This document shows positions 8,015-15,380 of a DNA stretch of 19,219 bases, piece by piece; within the stretch, counting starts at the first letter, position 1; each line of letters opens with the position of its first letter. Both the position numbers and the translations under genes were made by a program. A model generated the notes under the pieces. It was not told the origin of the DNA. It saw nothing but the letters and a program-made list of their open reading frames with translations, and searched no databases. Origin of the DNA: an uncultured Ignavibacteria bacterium (GTDB lineage Bacteria; Bacteroidota; Ignavibacteria; Kapaibacteriales; UBA961); the NCBI GenBank assembly GCA_937868245.1, contig CALMMI010000098.1:1-19219 (forward strand). Reading direction: 5' to 3'.

Positions 8015-10375
8015 TTAAAATGTAAAACTCCACGAGAAAATCGGCAACAGAGGAAACAGGGTAAGCTGTTTCAGTACAGGTTTTACTTCCCCTGTATTAT
8101 AATCGTAGTTATTCTCTACATACTGTGCAAAAGGGTTCTTACGGTTGTAAAGATTGTAAATCGACAGTGAAACGGTCGATTTCAAACCGAAAACATGTGT
8201 TTTCCAGCCAATATTTACATCCAAACGGTGGTAGCTTGGTAAACGGTATCCGTTACGGTCGCTGTAGAGTCTATTGGTTCTATCCCAATAATTACCTAAG
8301 GACTGATCAAGAGCATATTGTCCGATTGGCATTGTATATGCAAAACCGGTTTGATATATCCATGCAGCACCAAACTCAACATCATCGGTCAGATCATACG
8401 TAAACGTTGCACTCAGGTCATGCCTGCTATCGTATCGGGCATAAAAAGGATGACCGTTATCGAGTCCGTCAAAATATCGTTTCGTCCACGAAAGGGTATA
8501 TCCCAACCAACCGGTAAAATCCCCTATTCGCTTGTTTAGAAACAGTTCCAATCCGTATGCTTCACCCCTACCGCTCACAAATTGTGATTCAACAGGCGTT
8601 CCGAATGAAAACGATGCAGTATCCTTATACTCCAGAAGGTTTCTCATGTCTTTGTAATAAACTTCCGTTGTAAAAAGGTAGTCCTTCTTTTCTCCGAATG
8701 TGGTTTCAAAGCCTAACATTCCTTGTGTGGAAGTACTTGGCAGTATTGATTTTGTAGAAGGGAACCATAAATCGGTCGGCAGGTTAATATCATTACGTGT
8801 AATGAGATGCAGAAACTGATTTGCTATTGAAAAGGAAGAGGTGAATTTTATGTCGTCGTTCATTTGGTATGCAAACTGCGCCCTCGGTTCAAATCGTACA
8901 TAATTACCGTTTTGAAAGTAGTAGAGCCGCCCCCCGAGATTGGAAGATAGCTTGTCGGTAATGCGCCATTCATCTTGCAAATACACAGCTGCATCTACTG
9001 CATTAATCGTATTATCGGTTGCCAATAGCCCGCCAAATTGGCTGCTGAATTCATCACCGATAGATGTAAAGAAACGGTGCTGAGTTGCTTCAACACCAGC
9101 CTTTATGGTATGTAGCTCATCAGGAAAATATTGGGCATCTGCTTTGAGTGAAAAATCCCGTATTTGCGAAACAGAGGTAAACTGATTTGTCCTGAGTGCC
9201 CCGGTATCATTGTAACTGGTTTCCTTAAATTCCGAACCAAACTTATAGGTTGTATAAATCAGCGTACAATTACCAAACAGTTCGGGTGAAAAGATATGCA
9301 CCCACTTTGCACTTGCAGTAGAATTACCCCAATTAATACCAAAGTCCAAACTTCCATTTCTATCGCCATTTTCTGAACCGGGTGATGCTCCAATCACATC
9401 CCTACCGAAAAACCCGCTTGCATAAATCCGGTCTTTTTCACTGATTTTATAATTTACTTTTGCATTAAAATCATAAAAATAATAATCAGGTGTATTTTTT
9501 TTGTCTTCGGAACTTAAGAATAATCCCAGAAGTAAATCGAGATACATTCTCCGTCCGCTAATCATAAACGTTATATCATCATTAATCGGACCCTCCAATG
9601 TCATGCGGGAGGCAATTACCGAAATTCCTCCTTGTCCTGTTAATTTTTCCTTAGTTCCGTCTTTCATTGTTATGTCGATAACACTCGAAAGCCGCCCGCC
9701 GTATTCTGCGGCGAAACCACCCTTAATCAACCGTACATCACGTAGTGCATCATTATTAAAAGTACTTAGAAAGCCACCGAGATGTGAGGGATTATAGACA
9801 ATTACATTATCCAATAACACTAAATTTTGATCGGGAGAACCGCCTCGTACATATAACCCGCTTGAAAGCTCACTTGGTGATTTCACACCAGGCAGCATTT
9901 GCAGTACACGGAAAACGTCAGTTTCACCAAGCAATGCCGGCATTTTTCTGATAAAATCGCTGGTAACACTCACAGTGCTGATACTTTGGGTAGTGGATGT
10001 AGTATTACGGTCTGCTTCCACTATCACCTCACTTGATTTTACTTTTTGTTCAACAAGAGCAAGCAATAATTGTTTTTTTTGTTCAAGCTCTGTTGAACTG
10101 ACAGCATGCAGCAGTGTTTTATAACCTATCGACCGAACAGTTAGGGTATAATTGGCAAGTGGAAGTTTTGGTATAGAGAAAAAGCCGTATTTATTCGTTA
10201 TTGCTCCTCGTATCGGCTTGGTGTCGGTTGGGTTTGCATAGATAGAGACAGTTGCGCTTATTATTGCTTCTCCGGAAGAAGAATCGCGAACTATTCCTGA
10301 AAGAGTGTGGAGATCCTGAGCTTTCAGCATGGTGCTCATTACAATAAACAGAATCACAATCCTGATTGGTATCAT
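8015..10375 (-). CDS. TonB-dependent outer-membrane receptor with N-terminal carboxypeptidase-regulatory-like domain
   Basis: A 786-residue active-transport receptor of the outer membrane, energised by TonB/ExbBD. It has a signal peptide (about 1-20, ending MLKAQ) and a carboxypeptidase-regulatory-like beta-sandwich (about 22-110, LSGIVRDSSSGEAIISATVSI to RSIGYKTL). The plug (about 125-240) contains LPGV, YVRGGSPDQNLVLLDNV and GGFAAEYGGRLSSVIDI. A long barrel rich in aromatic beta-strands ends in WSFTF, the usual C-terminal phenylalanine signature. Substrate is not deducible. It lacks a neighbouring SusD, so it is not a classic glycan-uptake pair; the adjacent DUF4249 lipoprotein is its likely partner. 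A 182-base AT-rich gap precedes it, so it probably has its own promoter, which I could not place. Confidence 0.93.
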   Translation of the reverse strand: MIPIRIVILFIVMSTMLKAQDLHTLSGIVRDSSSGEAIISATVSIYANPTDTKPIRGAITNKYGFFSIPKLPLANYTLTVRSIGYKTLLHAVSSTELEQKKQLLLALVEQKVKSSEVIVEADRNTTSTTQSISTVSVTSDFIRKMPALLGETDVFRVLQMLPGVKSPSELSSGLYVRGGSPDQNLVLLDNVIVYNPSHLGGFLSTFNNDALRDVRLIKGGFAAEYGGRLSSVIDITMKDGTKEKLTGQGGISVIASRMTLEGPINDDITFMISGRRMYLDLLLGLFLSSEDKKNTPDYYFYDFNAKVNYKISEKDRIYASGFFGRDVIGASPGSENGDRNGSLDFGINWGNSTASAKWVHIFSPELFGNCTLIYTTYKFGSEFKETSYNDTGALRTNQFTSVSQIRDFSLKADAQYFPDELHTIKAGVEATQHRFFTSIGDEFSSQFGGLLATDNTINAVDAAVYLQDEWRITDKLSSNLGGRLYYFQNGNYVRFEPRAQFAYQMNDDIKFTSSFSIANQFLHLITRNDINLPTDLWFPSTKSILPSTSTQGMLGFETTFGEKKDYLFTTEVYYKDMRNLLEYKDTASFSFGTPVESQFVSGRGEAYGLELFLNKRIGDFTGWLGYTLSWTKRYFDGLDNGHPFYARYDSRHDLSATFTYDLTDDVEFGAAWIYQTGFAYTMPIGQYALDQSLGNYWDRTNRLYSDRNGYRLPSYHRLDVNIGWKTHVFGLKSTVSLSIYNLYNRKNPFAQYVENNYDYNTGEVKPVLKQLTLFPLLPIFSWSFTF

Positions 10376-10505
10376 AAGCAGTGGCAGTGTATGAAGTGAA
10401 AATACTATCCTATGGTAGAATAACAGTACACTAAATAATTACTTTTAATAATTACTAATTTACTATTTTTTTCTCGGTGTTGAGTGGAGACAGTGAAAAT
10501 TATTG

Positions 10506-10529
10506 TATTCACATTGGTAAAAGTGAATA
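10506..10529. promoter_or_regulatory. Inverted repeat between DUF58 and the TonB receptor gene (possible operator or weak terminator)
   Basis: TATTCAC and GTGAATA are exact inverted 7-base arms separated by 10 bases. The site is 29 bases after the DUF58 stop and about 130 bases before the receptor ATG. The stem is AT-rich with no clear T tract, so termination would be weak. A repressor or activator binding site is an alternative. Either reading is uncertain. Confidence 0.3.
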
Positions 10530-10557
10530 TTTTAACAATTAAACTTTAAGTTACGAA

Positions 10558-11448
10558 TTACATCCGTGTCCGCTTCGCCAGGTAACCGCGCAGAGCCTTA
10601 TCAAACGGCTCGGCAGTGTCCATTAATACATAATCAATGCCCCGTTGAAAACACTCGCGTTTGAGTGTATCAATAAAATCATTCATTGCTTTGGAGTACG
10701 TTTTTTGAATCTGATAGGGTTGGGTAAGTATCTCCTCACCCGATTCAAGGTCCTTGAAATTTGCATCCACACCAAACTTAAAATCTCGTTCTCGCGGGTC
10801 TAAAATCTGCATAACCACCACTTCATGATTCTTGTGGCGGAAATGTTTAAGTGCTGTGATAATTGAATCAATATCATCAAAGAAATCACTCAGAATAACA
10901 ACCAATCCACGCCTGGATATACGTTCAGCCAGGCGATCGAGTGCCTTACCTGTTCCGGTAGTGTTAGCAGGAACTGCATTACCAAGACTGCGAAGGATTT
11001 CTTGAATATACGAAGGTTTGGACCTTGGCGGGAGGAATGACCGTACTTCTGTATCATACAATGCAAGCCCGACTGCATCCTGTTGTTTCATCATCAGATA
11101 TGATAATGCACCAGCCAAATACGAGGCATACTCAAACTTGGAGATATTGCCTTTGGAAGCATACCCCATCGAGGCACTTGTATCCACCACTATCATCGAA
11201 CGAAGATTTGTTTCTTCTTCGAACTGCTTTACGTAATAGCGGTCGGTACGCCCCAGGATTTTCCAATCCATAAAGCGAATATCATCACCGGGACGGTACG
11301 CCCTGTGTTCTGCGAATTCAACACTAAACCCACGGAATGGTGAACGGTGCAACCCGCTTATAAAACCCTCTACTACAAGCCTTGCTTTTAGCTCGATACT
11401 TGCAAGCTGGGCTACAATTGCAGGTTGGAGATATTTTTTATTATCCAT
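10558..11448 (-). CDS. DUF58 / von Willebrand factor A-like protein
   Basis: A 296-residue protein of the DUF58 family. Its members carry a vWA-type metal-ion-dependent adhesion fold and usually work with a MoxR AAA+ ATPase. The signature RPGDDIRFMDWK is at about 52-63 and the MIDAS-type motif DTSAS at 89-93; LVVILSDFFDD follows. No transmembrane segment is visible, so this is the short cytoplasmic type. I chose the ATG at 11448 (MDNKKYLQP) because the family consensus begins there. The frame stays open to 11529, but those 27 extra codons run into a palindromic repeat and look non-homologous. No MoxR gene lies in the window; the neighbours are der and the TonB receptor. Confidence 0.9.
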   Translation of the reverse strand: MDNKKYLQPAIVAQLASIELKARLVVEGFISGLHRSPFRGFSVEFAEHRAYRPGDDIRFMDWKILGRTDRYYVKQFEEETNLRSMIVVDTSASMGYASKGNISKFEYASYLAGALSYLMMKQQDAVGLALYDTEVRSFLPPRSKPSYIQEILRSLGNAVPANTTGTGKALDRLAERISRRGLVVILSDFFDDIDSIITALKHFRHKNHEVVVMQILDPRERDFKFGVDANFKDLESGEEILTQPYQIQKTYSKAMNDFIDTLKRECFQRGIDYVLMDTAEPFDKALRGYLAKRTRM

Positions 11449-11493
11449 AATGGTGTTATTGATAGCTCGAACTTCTTCCTTTTCGATCAGTTT

Positions 11494-11563
11494 AGAAACC
11501 ATTGAAATGGTTTCTAATTCATTGTGCATTCATTTGCTCCATGGTAGAAACCATGGGCTATGC
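11494..11563 (+). repeat. Two-hairpin palindromic unit between der and DUF58
   Basis: Hairpin A (11494-11515) is AGAAACCATT and AATGGTTTCT around a GA core, with perfect 10-bp arms. A spacer of about 25 bases follows, then hairpin B (11538-11557), TCCATGGTAGAAACCATGGG, and the conserved tail CTATGC. Compared with the unit at 6883-6950, one C-G pair in hairpin B is replaced by T-A, a compensatory change. The unit fills most of the 134-base gap upstream of the chosen DUF58 start, so it is transcribed in antisense orientation to the repeat as written if der and DUF58 share a transcript. Confidence 0.85.
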
Positions 11564-11582
11564 TCTTTTAACACGAAACATA

Positions 11583-12920
11583 TTAATGTTCCTTACCCCC
11601 ACCTGTCGGCTCCCATTTCACGTTTTTGCGTTTGAACAGGAACGAAACCGGTACGCCTTCCAATTCAACATGGCGGCGCAAAGCACGTTCTAAGAATCGT
11701 TTATACGATACAGCCAAATCTTCGGGATGGTTACAGAAAAATGCGAAAACAGGCGGAGCAACCTTCACTTGCGTTACATAGTTGATACGCATATCATGAC
11801 CACGGATAGTCGGGGGTGGAGTTGCACGAATTTCTTCAAGAAACATATCATTAAGTTTGGATGTTGAAATCCTTGTTGTACGGCGTTTCTGAATTTCAAC
11901 TGCCATTTCGATAAGATTAGTCAATCGCTGCTTACTGCGAGCCGATATGTAAATAATCGGAACGTAATCGAATGTTTTCAGTTCGTCGTGGATTTTCTTG
12001 GTAAGATTAAGTGCCGTATTGGTATCCTTTTCAATCAAATCCCATTTGTTCACAGCAATGATGATTCCTTTCCTCGAATCAATTACATCCCCGATGATTC
12101 TTTTATCCTGAGATTCCAACCCGCGTTCAGCATCAAGTACTACAACTGTAACATCACTTCGTTCTATTGCTCTTGCAGTACGCATAGTGCTGTACATTTC
12201 GATATTTTCAGTAATGTGGCTTCTTCTGCGAAGTCCGGCAGTATCAATCAGTACTATTTCTTCACCATAGAATTTCATTGTACTGTCAATTGCATCACGG
12301 GTTGTTCCTGCAATCGGGGTAACGATTGCACGGTCTCTACCAAGCAAGGCATTTGTAATACTCGACTTACCCACATTAGGTCGTCCAACCATCGCAATTT
12401 TCAAGCGGTTGTCTTCTTCAGGTTCGCCTTTCTCGAGTGGTGCAGTTACAGCATCAAGGAAATCACCGGTGCTACGACCATTCATAGCTGAAATTGCAAA
12501 CGGTTCACCAAGACCAAGCTCGTGAAATTCATACATTTGTGCATCTTGCTTTACGTTGTCACATTTATTGACAACAAGAATAACGCTCTTTTTCGATGAA
12601 CGAAGAACAGATGCAATATCACGGTCAACAGGTGTGATACCATCACGGCCGTCACAAACGAATATGATTGAATTTGCCTCCTCGATTGCAAGCATAGCTT
12701 GTTCGCGGATTGCCTTTTCAAACACATCATCGCTTTGTGGTACAATACCGCCTGTATCTATCAATATAAACGACGTACCGCACCACTCACCTTTGCCGTA
12801 ATGTCGGTCTCGAGTAACACCCGAAACTTCTTCTACTATTGCATCACGCTCACCGATAATCCGGTTGAAAAGCGTTGATTTCCCGACATTCGGGCGACCG
12901 ACTATTGCTACAAGATTCAT
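11583..12920 (-). CDS. der: Ribosome biogenesis GTPase Der (EngA)
   Basis: An essential tandem-domain GTPase that acts in late assembly of the 50S ribosomal subunit. At 445 residues it has the expected length. G domain 1: P-loop GRPNVGKST (8-16), DTGG (55-58), NKCD (118-121). G domain 2: GRPNVGKSS (179-187), DTAG (226-229), NKWD (291-294). A C-terminal KH-like domain covers about 355-440 (PPTIRGHDMRINYVTQVKVAPPVFAFFCN). The start at 12920 places the first P-loop at the normal distance. It lies 11 bases after the OsmC-family gene, suggesting co-transcription. All nucleotide-binding motifs are intact. Confidence 0.98.
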   Translation of the reverse strand: MNLVAIVGRPNVGKSTLFNRIIGERDAIVEEVSGVTRDRHYGKGEWCGTSFILIDTGGIVPQSDDVFEKAIREQAMLAIEEANSIIFVCDGRDGITPVDRDIASVLRSSKKSVILVVNKCDNVKQDAQMYEFHELGLGEPFAISAMNGRSTGDFLDAVTAPLEKGEPEEDNRLKIAMVGRPNVGKSSITNALLGRDRAIVTPIAGTTRDAIDSTMKFYGEEIVLIDTAGLRRRSHITENIEMYSTMRTARAIERSDVTVVVLDAERGLESQDKRIIGDVIDSRKGIIIAVNKWDLIEKDTNTALNLTKKIHDELKTFDYVPIIYISARSKQRLTNLIEMAVEIQKRRTTRISTSKLNDMFLEEIRATPPPTIRGHDMRINYVTQVKVAPPVFAFFCNHPEDLAVSYKRFLERALRRHVELEGVPVSFLFKRKNVKWEPTGGGKEH

Positions 12921-12931
12921 AATTTAATTGG

Positions 12932-13351
12932 TTATTGAGGGAGATTTACTATCGCTTCATAAGTTACTTCACATCCTGAACGGATAAACATTGCCGATGC
13001 ACTGCAATATTTTTCATGTGAAAGTTCAATTGCCCGGGTAAGTTCCGTTAGCGTTGCATCCGGGCTTGTAAGAGTGTAAACAAGATGAGCAGTTGTATAT
13101 ACTTTAGGGTATTCTTTAGCACGTTCACCATCGATGTCAATACGAAAACCTGCTATTGTCTTTCGCTGTTTACGAAGGATGGATAGTACGTCCATTGCTG
13201 AACATGCACCCATCGCTTCAAGCATTACTTCCATTGGAGATGCTGCTGTAGGAACATGGTCATCAGTATTCGTATCGAAATATGTTGTCATCCACCGTTC
13301 ATTAGCAGCACGGAGTCTCATTCCTTCTTCGAGTATAAGATTTACTTTCAT
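12932..13351 (-). CDS. OsmC/Ohr family peroxiredoxin-like protein
   Basis: A 139-residue OsmC-fold protein. The family reduces organic hydroperoxides with two active-site cysteines in a homodimer. Both are visible: Cys50 in EAMGACSAMDV and Cys116 in SHEKYCSASAM, each at the start of a helix as in OsmC/YhfA-type proteins. A third cysteine (C127) follows. The sequence is closer to the general OsmC/YhfA branch than to Ohr, so the physiological substrate is uncertain. The ATG at 13351 is the natural start. The gene sits between prfB (about 235 bases upstream, across a repeat cluster) and der (11 bases downstream). Confidence 0.9.
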   Translation of the reverse strand: MKVNLILEEGMRLRAANERWMTTYFDTNTDDHVPTAASPMEVMLEAMGACSAMDVLSILRKQRKTIAGFRIDIDGERAKEYPKVYTTAHLVYTLTSPDATLTELTRAIELSHEKYCSASAMFIRSGCEVTYEAIVNLPQ

Positions 13352-13424
13352 GAGGATTTAGGTTCTACAAGATGTTAATACAATTTAGGATACAAATCAT
13401 CTATGAATTTGTTTGGTTTTGTTT

Positions 13425-13451
13425 GTAGATAGGGCATTGCCCTATCACTAC
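13425..13451. repeat. GTAGAGATAGGGC-type palindrome, copy 1
   Basis: GATAGGGC and GCCCTATC (13428-13446) are perfect 8-bp arms around ATT, flanked by GTA on the left and ACTAC on the right. It is one of three related palindromes in the gap between prfB and the OsmC-family gene. Confidence 0.8.
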
Positions 13452-13479
13452 CGGGTTTCAGATTTCTTTTTAATCTTTC

Positions 13480-13509
13480 GTAGAGATAAGGCATTTCCTT
13501 ATCTTTCAC
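13480..13509. repeat. GTAGAGATAGGGC-type palindrome, copy 2
   Basis: Arms AGATAAGG and CCTTATCT are perfect inverted repeats around CATTT, with GTAG on the left outer flank and a degenerate right flank. Relative to copy 1, GGGC/GCCC has become AAGG/CCTT on both arms, a paired change that keeps the hairpin. Confidence 0.75.
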
Positions 13510-13542
13510 ACCCTTTAATTCAGATTTTCTATTGGTATTGTT

Positions 13543-13570
13543 GTAGATAAGGCAATGCCCTGTCTCTACA
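13543..13570. repeat. GTAGAGATAGGGC-type palindrome, copy 3
   Basis: GTAGATAAGGCA at the left and TGCCCTGTCTCTAC at the right form an imperfect hairpin with an unequal arm length. It begins 15 bases after the prfB stop codon on the - strand, so it could act as a 3'-end hairpin of the prfB transcript. No clear T tract follows. Confidence 0.75.
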
Positions 13571-13585
13571 TAACCTTAAAAACAA

Positions 13586-14690
13586 TTACTCTACCTCATC
13601 CCCCATCAACAAAAACGCACGGATGAAATTATCCAGTTTCCCATCCATGACGGAATGGATGTCAGTTTCTTTTAGTTCTGTGCGGTGGTCATTTACCATT
13701 GTATAGGGCTGGAACACATACGAACGTATTTGGCTGCCCCATTCAATCTTCTTTTTATTTCCTTCGATGATTGCTTTTGCTGCTTCTTCCTCTTCCAAAC
13801 GCTTTTTATAGAGTTGTGATTTGAGCATTTTCATTGCGCGTTCACGGTTCAAGAGTTGCGAACGTTCCTGTTGGCATGCAACAACAATACCGGAAGGAAT
13901 ATGTCTGAGACGCACGGCGGTTTCCACTTTATTCACATTCTGCCCGCCTTTACCCCCTGAACGGAAGGTATCCATCTCGACATCAGCAGGGTTCACTTCA
14001 ATTTCAACATCATCTTCAACTTCGGGATACACAAATACGGAAGCGAATGAAGTCATCCGTTTGCCTTGTGAATTGAACGGAGAAATACGTACAAGGCGGT
14101 GAACACCATTCTCAGCCTTAAGATAACCGTAGGCATCTTTACCGATAATTTCAAGTGTTACAGATTTGATTCCGGCTGCATCACCTTCCTGCTCATCGGC
14201 AAGATATACAGTATAACCATGACGTTCGCACCAACGGGTGTACATCCGTAGCAAAATTTCAGCCCAATCCTGTGCTTCTGTTCCACCGGCTCCGGCATGG
14301 ATTGTCAGAATTGCATTCCGGCTGTCGTCCTTACCGGAAAGAATCTTCCGAAGTTCAAGTTCATCAACTGCTTGTTGCGATTTGGTAAGTTCGGTGTTAA
14401 TATCGTTTTCGAGGGATTCATCGGCGAGTTCATCGGCGAGTTGTATCATTGCGTCGGCATCATCCACTGTTTGCTGGGCTGCTTTCCAGAGCGACACCCA
14501 CTCTTTGCGTTCCGAAATTTCCTGCATTACTTTTTGGGCAGCTACATTATCATCCCAAAAGTTTGGGGCTTCTGATAATTGTTCGCGCTCGGCTATTTCG
14601 TCAATTTTAGTGTCGAGGTCAAAGAAACCTCCGTAATTGCTCAAGGCGGTTTTGTAAATCTGTTATGCGTGTTTTTTGAGGTTCGAACAT
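13586..14690 (-). CDS. prfB: Peptide chain release factor 2 (RF2), expressed by +1 programmed frameshift
   Basis: Class I release factor reading UGA and UAA, giving a 367-residue product. The true start is the ATG at 14690 (MFEPQKTRITDLQ...), the typical RF2 N-terminus. After 23 codons the zero frame meets an in-frame UGA (14621-14619). A +1 shift on CUU makes GAC the next codon, so the protein continues LRRFL-DLDTKIDE. The length is 368 codons plus one base, as expected for a single +1 shift. The uninterrupted frame also has a TTG at 14644, but that start would discard the conserved N-terminus and add eight spurious residues. Motifs: SPF anticodon-like tripeptide (203-205) in VRISPFNS and GGQ (248-250) in SGGKGGQNVNKVETAVR, both intact. 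The frameshift autoregulates RF2: low RF2 stalls on UGA and favours the shift. Confidence 0.97.
14618..14633 (-). promoter_or_regulatory. prfB programmed +1 frameshift site
   Basis: On the - strand the codons are CGG AGG TTT CTT TGA C. GGAGG acts as the internal SD-like stimulator, exactly one codon (TTT) before the slippery CTT. UGA is followed by C, a weak termination context. This has the same spacing as the well-studied E. coli site (AGG GGG TAT CTT TGA C). Confidence 0.95.
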
Positions 14691-14708
14691 GATGTATTCT
14701 TATTTAAT

Positions 14709-14763
14709 TAGCTGATGGCTGTTATATTATTTTGCTGATGGCTGTTAGCTGCTGGCTAATAGC
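14709..14763. repeat. AGCTGATGGCTGTTAGCT-type repeats upstream of prfB (two tandem copies and a related inverted piece)
   Basis: TAGCTGATGGCTGTTA (14709-14724) and TGCTGATGGCTGTTAGCT (14733-14750) are near-identical direct copies. The following GCTGGCTAATAGCT (14750-14763) resembles a degenerate inverted copy. They occupy the leader just upstream of the prfB start at 14690. Confidence 0.7.
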
Positions 14764-14799
14764 TTCCTGATGTTTTTTATGATGAACACTGTTATTTTA

Positions 14800-14887
14800 T
14801 TAGCTGATGGCGGTTAGCTTATTGCTAATAGTTCTTGCAGATACGATTCAGAGAAATTTTTCTTAAAAGCTAACAGCTATCAGCTTA
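14800..14887. repeat. Inverted pair of AGCTGATGGCTGTTAGCT-type repeats after the DUF6438-like gene
   Basis: TAGCTGATGGCGGTTAGCTT (14801-14820) and its inverted partner AAGCTAACAGCTATCAGCTT (14867-14886) can pair over about 18 positions with a few mismatches around a 46-base interior. The right copy overlaps the stop codon of the DUF6438-like gene at 14885-14887. The hairpin would form directly at the 3' end of that gene and may terminate or protect its mRNA. Confidence 0.7.
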
Positions 14888-15361
14888 TCTTGTCCACTGT
14901 TCCGAATTCGTAATTGCATCAATATGCTTTTCAATTTTTACTAGTGAGCTTGGAGCACTTTTATCTCCATTATAATGGTTGATTACTTTCTTGTTCCCAC
15001 CCAAAACAACGGTTACAAAAGTGGAAGCCAAATCTGATACATCCTGGTTCTTATATTCATCATTCCACAAGAAAAAATCTGATTGTTCTATTTCACTTAT
15101 CAATGCCTTTGCCGAATCAAGAGGAATATCTACTGAAACCTTACCCTGGGTTTTGGAGAATTTGAAACCTTCAAACTCTACTTTACCAGAACCCAGAACT
15201 ACAACTTTATAAGCAGGACACTGCCCATAGCATATAGTCCTTTGGAGCATAACTGTATCCTTCGAAAAATCGCGACCATCTTTTACCGTTTTCGTATGCG
15301 AACACGATAACAATGTAATTGTCATTACAAAAGCGATTACAAAACCAACAGTCTGTTTCAT
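14885..15361 (-). CDS. DUF6438-like lipoprotein
   Basis: A 158-residue predicted lipoprotein. A hydrophobic signal (about 5-18) leads to the lipobox LLS-C with Cys20. The segment ICYGQCPAYKVVVLGSGKVEFEG (C44, C48) has the CxGxCPxY pattern followed by G-x-V-x-Y/F-x-G that marks DUF6438, and it ends IDAITNSEQWTR. The function of the family is not known to me. The two cysteines could form a disulfide in the periplasm. It follows the response regulator by 19 bases and is probably co-transcribed with it. Its stop codon runs into a palindromic repeat. The family call is by pattern and reasonably firm. Confidence 0.85.
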   Translation of the reverse strand: MKQTVGFVIAFVMTITLLSCSHTKTVKDGRDFSKDTVMLQRTICYGQCPAYKVVVLGSGKVEFEGFKFSKTQGKVSVDIPLDSAKALISEIEQSDFFLWNDEYKNQDVSDLASTFVTVVLGGNKKVINHYNGDKSAPSSLVKIEKHIDAITNSEQWTR

Positions 15362-15380
15362 TGTATTTTATAAGAAAAAG

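Noticed and set aside
7980..8033. Upstream ATG at 8033 for the DUF4249 gene, overlapping the receptor gene
   Set aside because: It adds 18 polar and aromatic residues before a complete lipoprotein signal that begins at 7979. The later start is the better fit.
11988..12491. 167-residue open frame on the + strand inside der
   Set aside because: It is a shadow of the highly conserved der frame. The translation is Ser/Cys/Phe-rich and low in domain character.
14644..14644. TTG as the start of prfB
   Set aside because: It gives eight residues (MSNYGGFF) that are a misread of the frameshift window. The upstream ATG at 14690 yields the conserved RF2 N-terminus.
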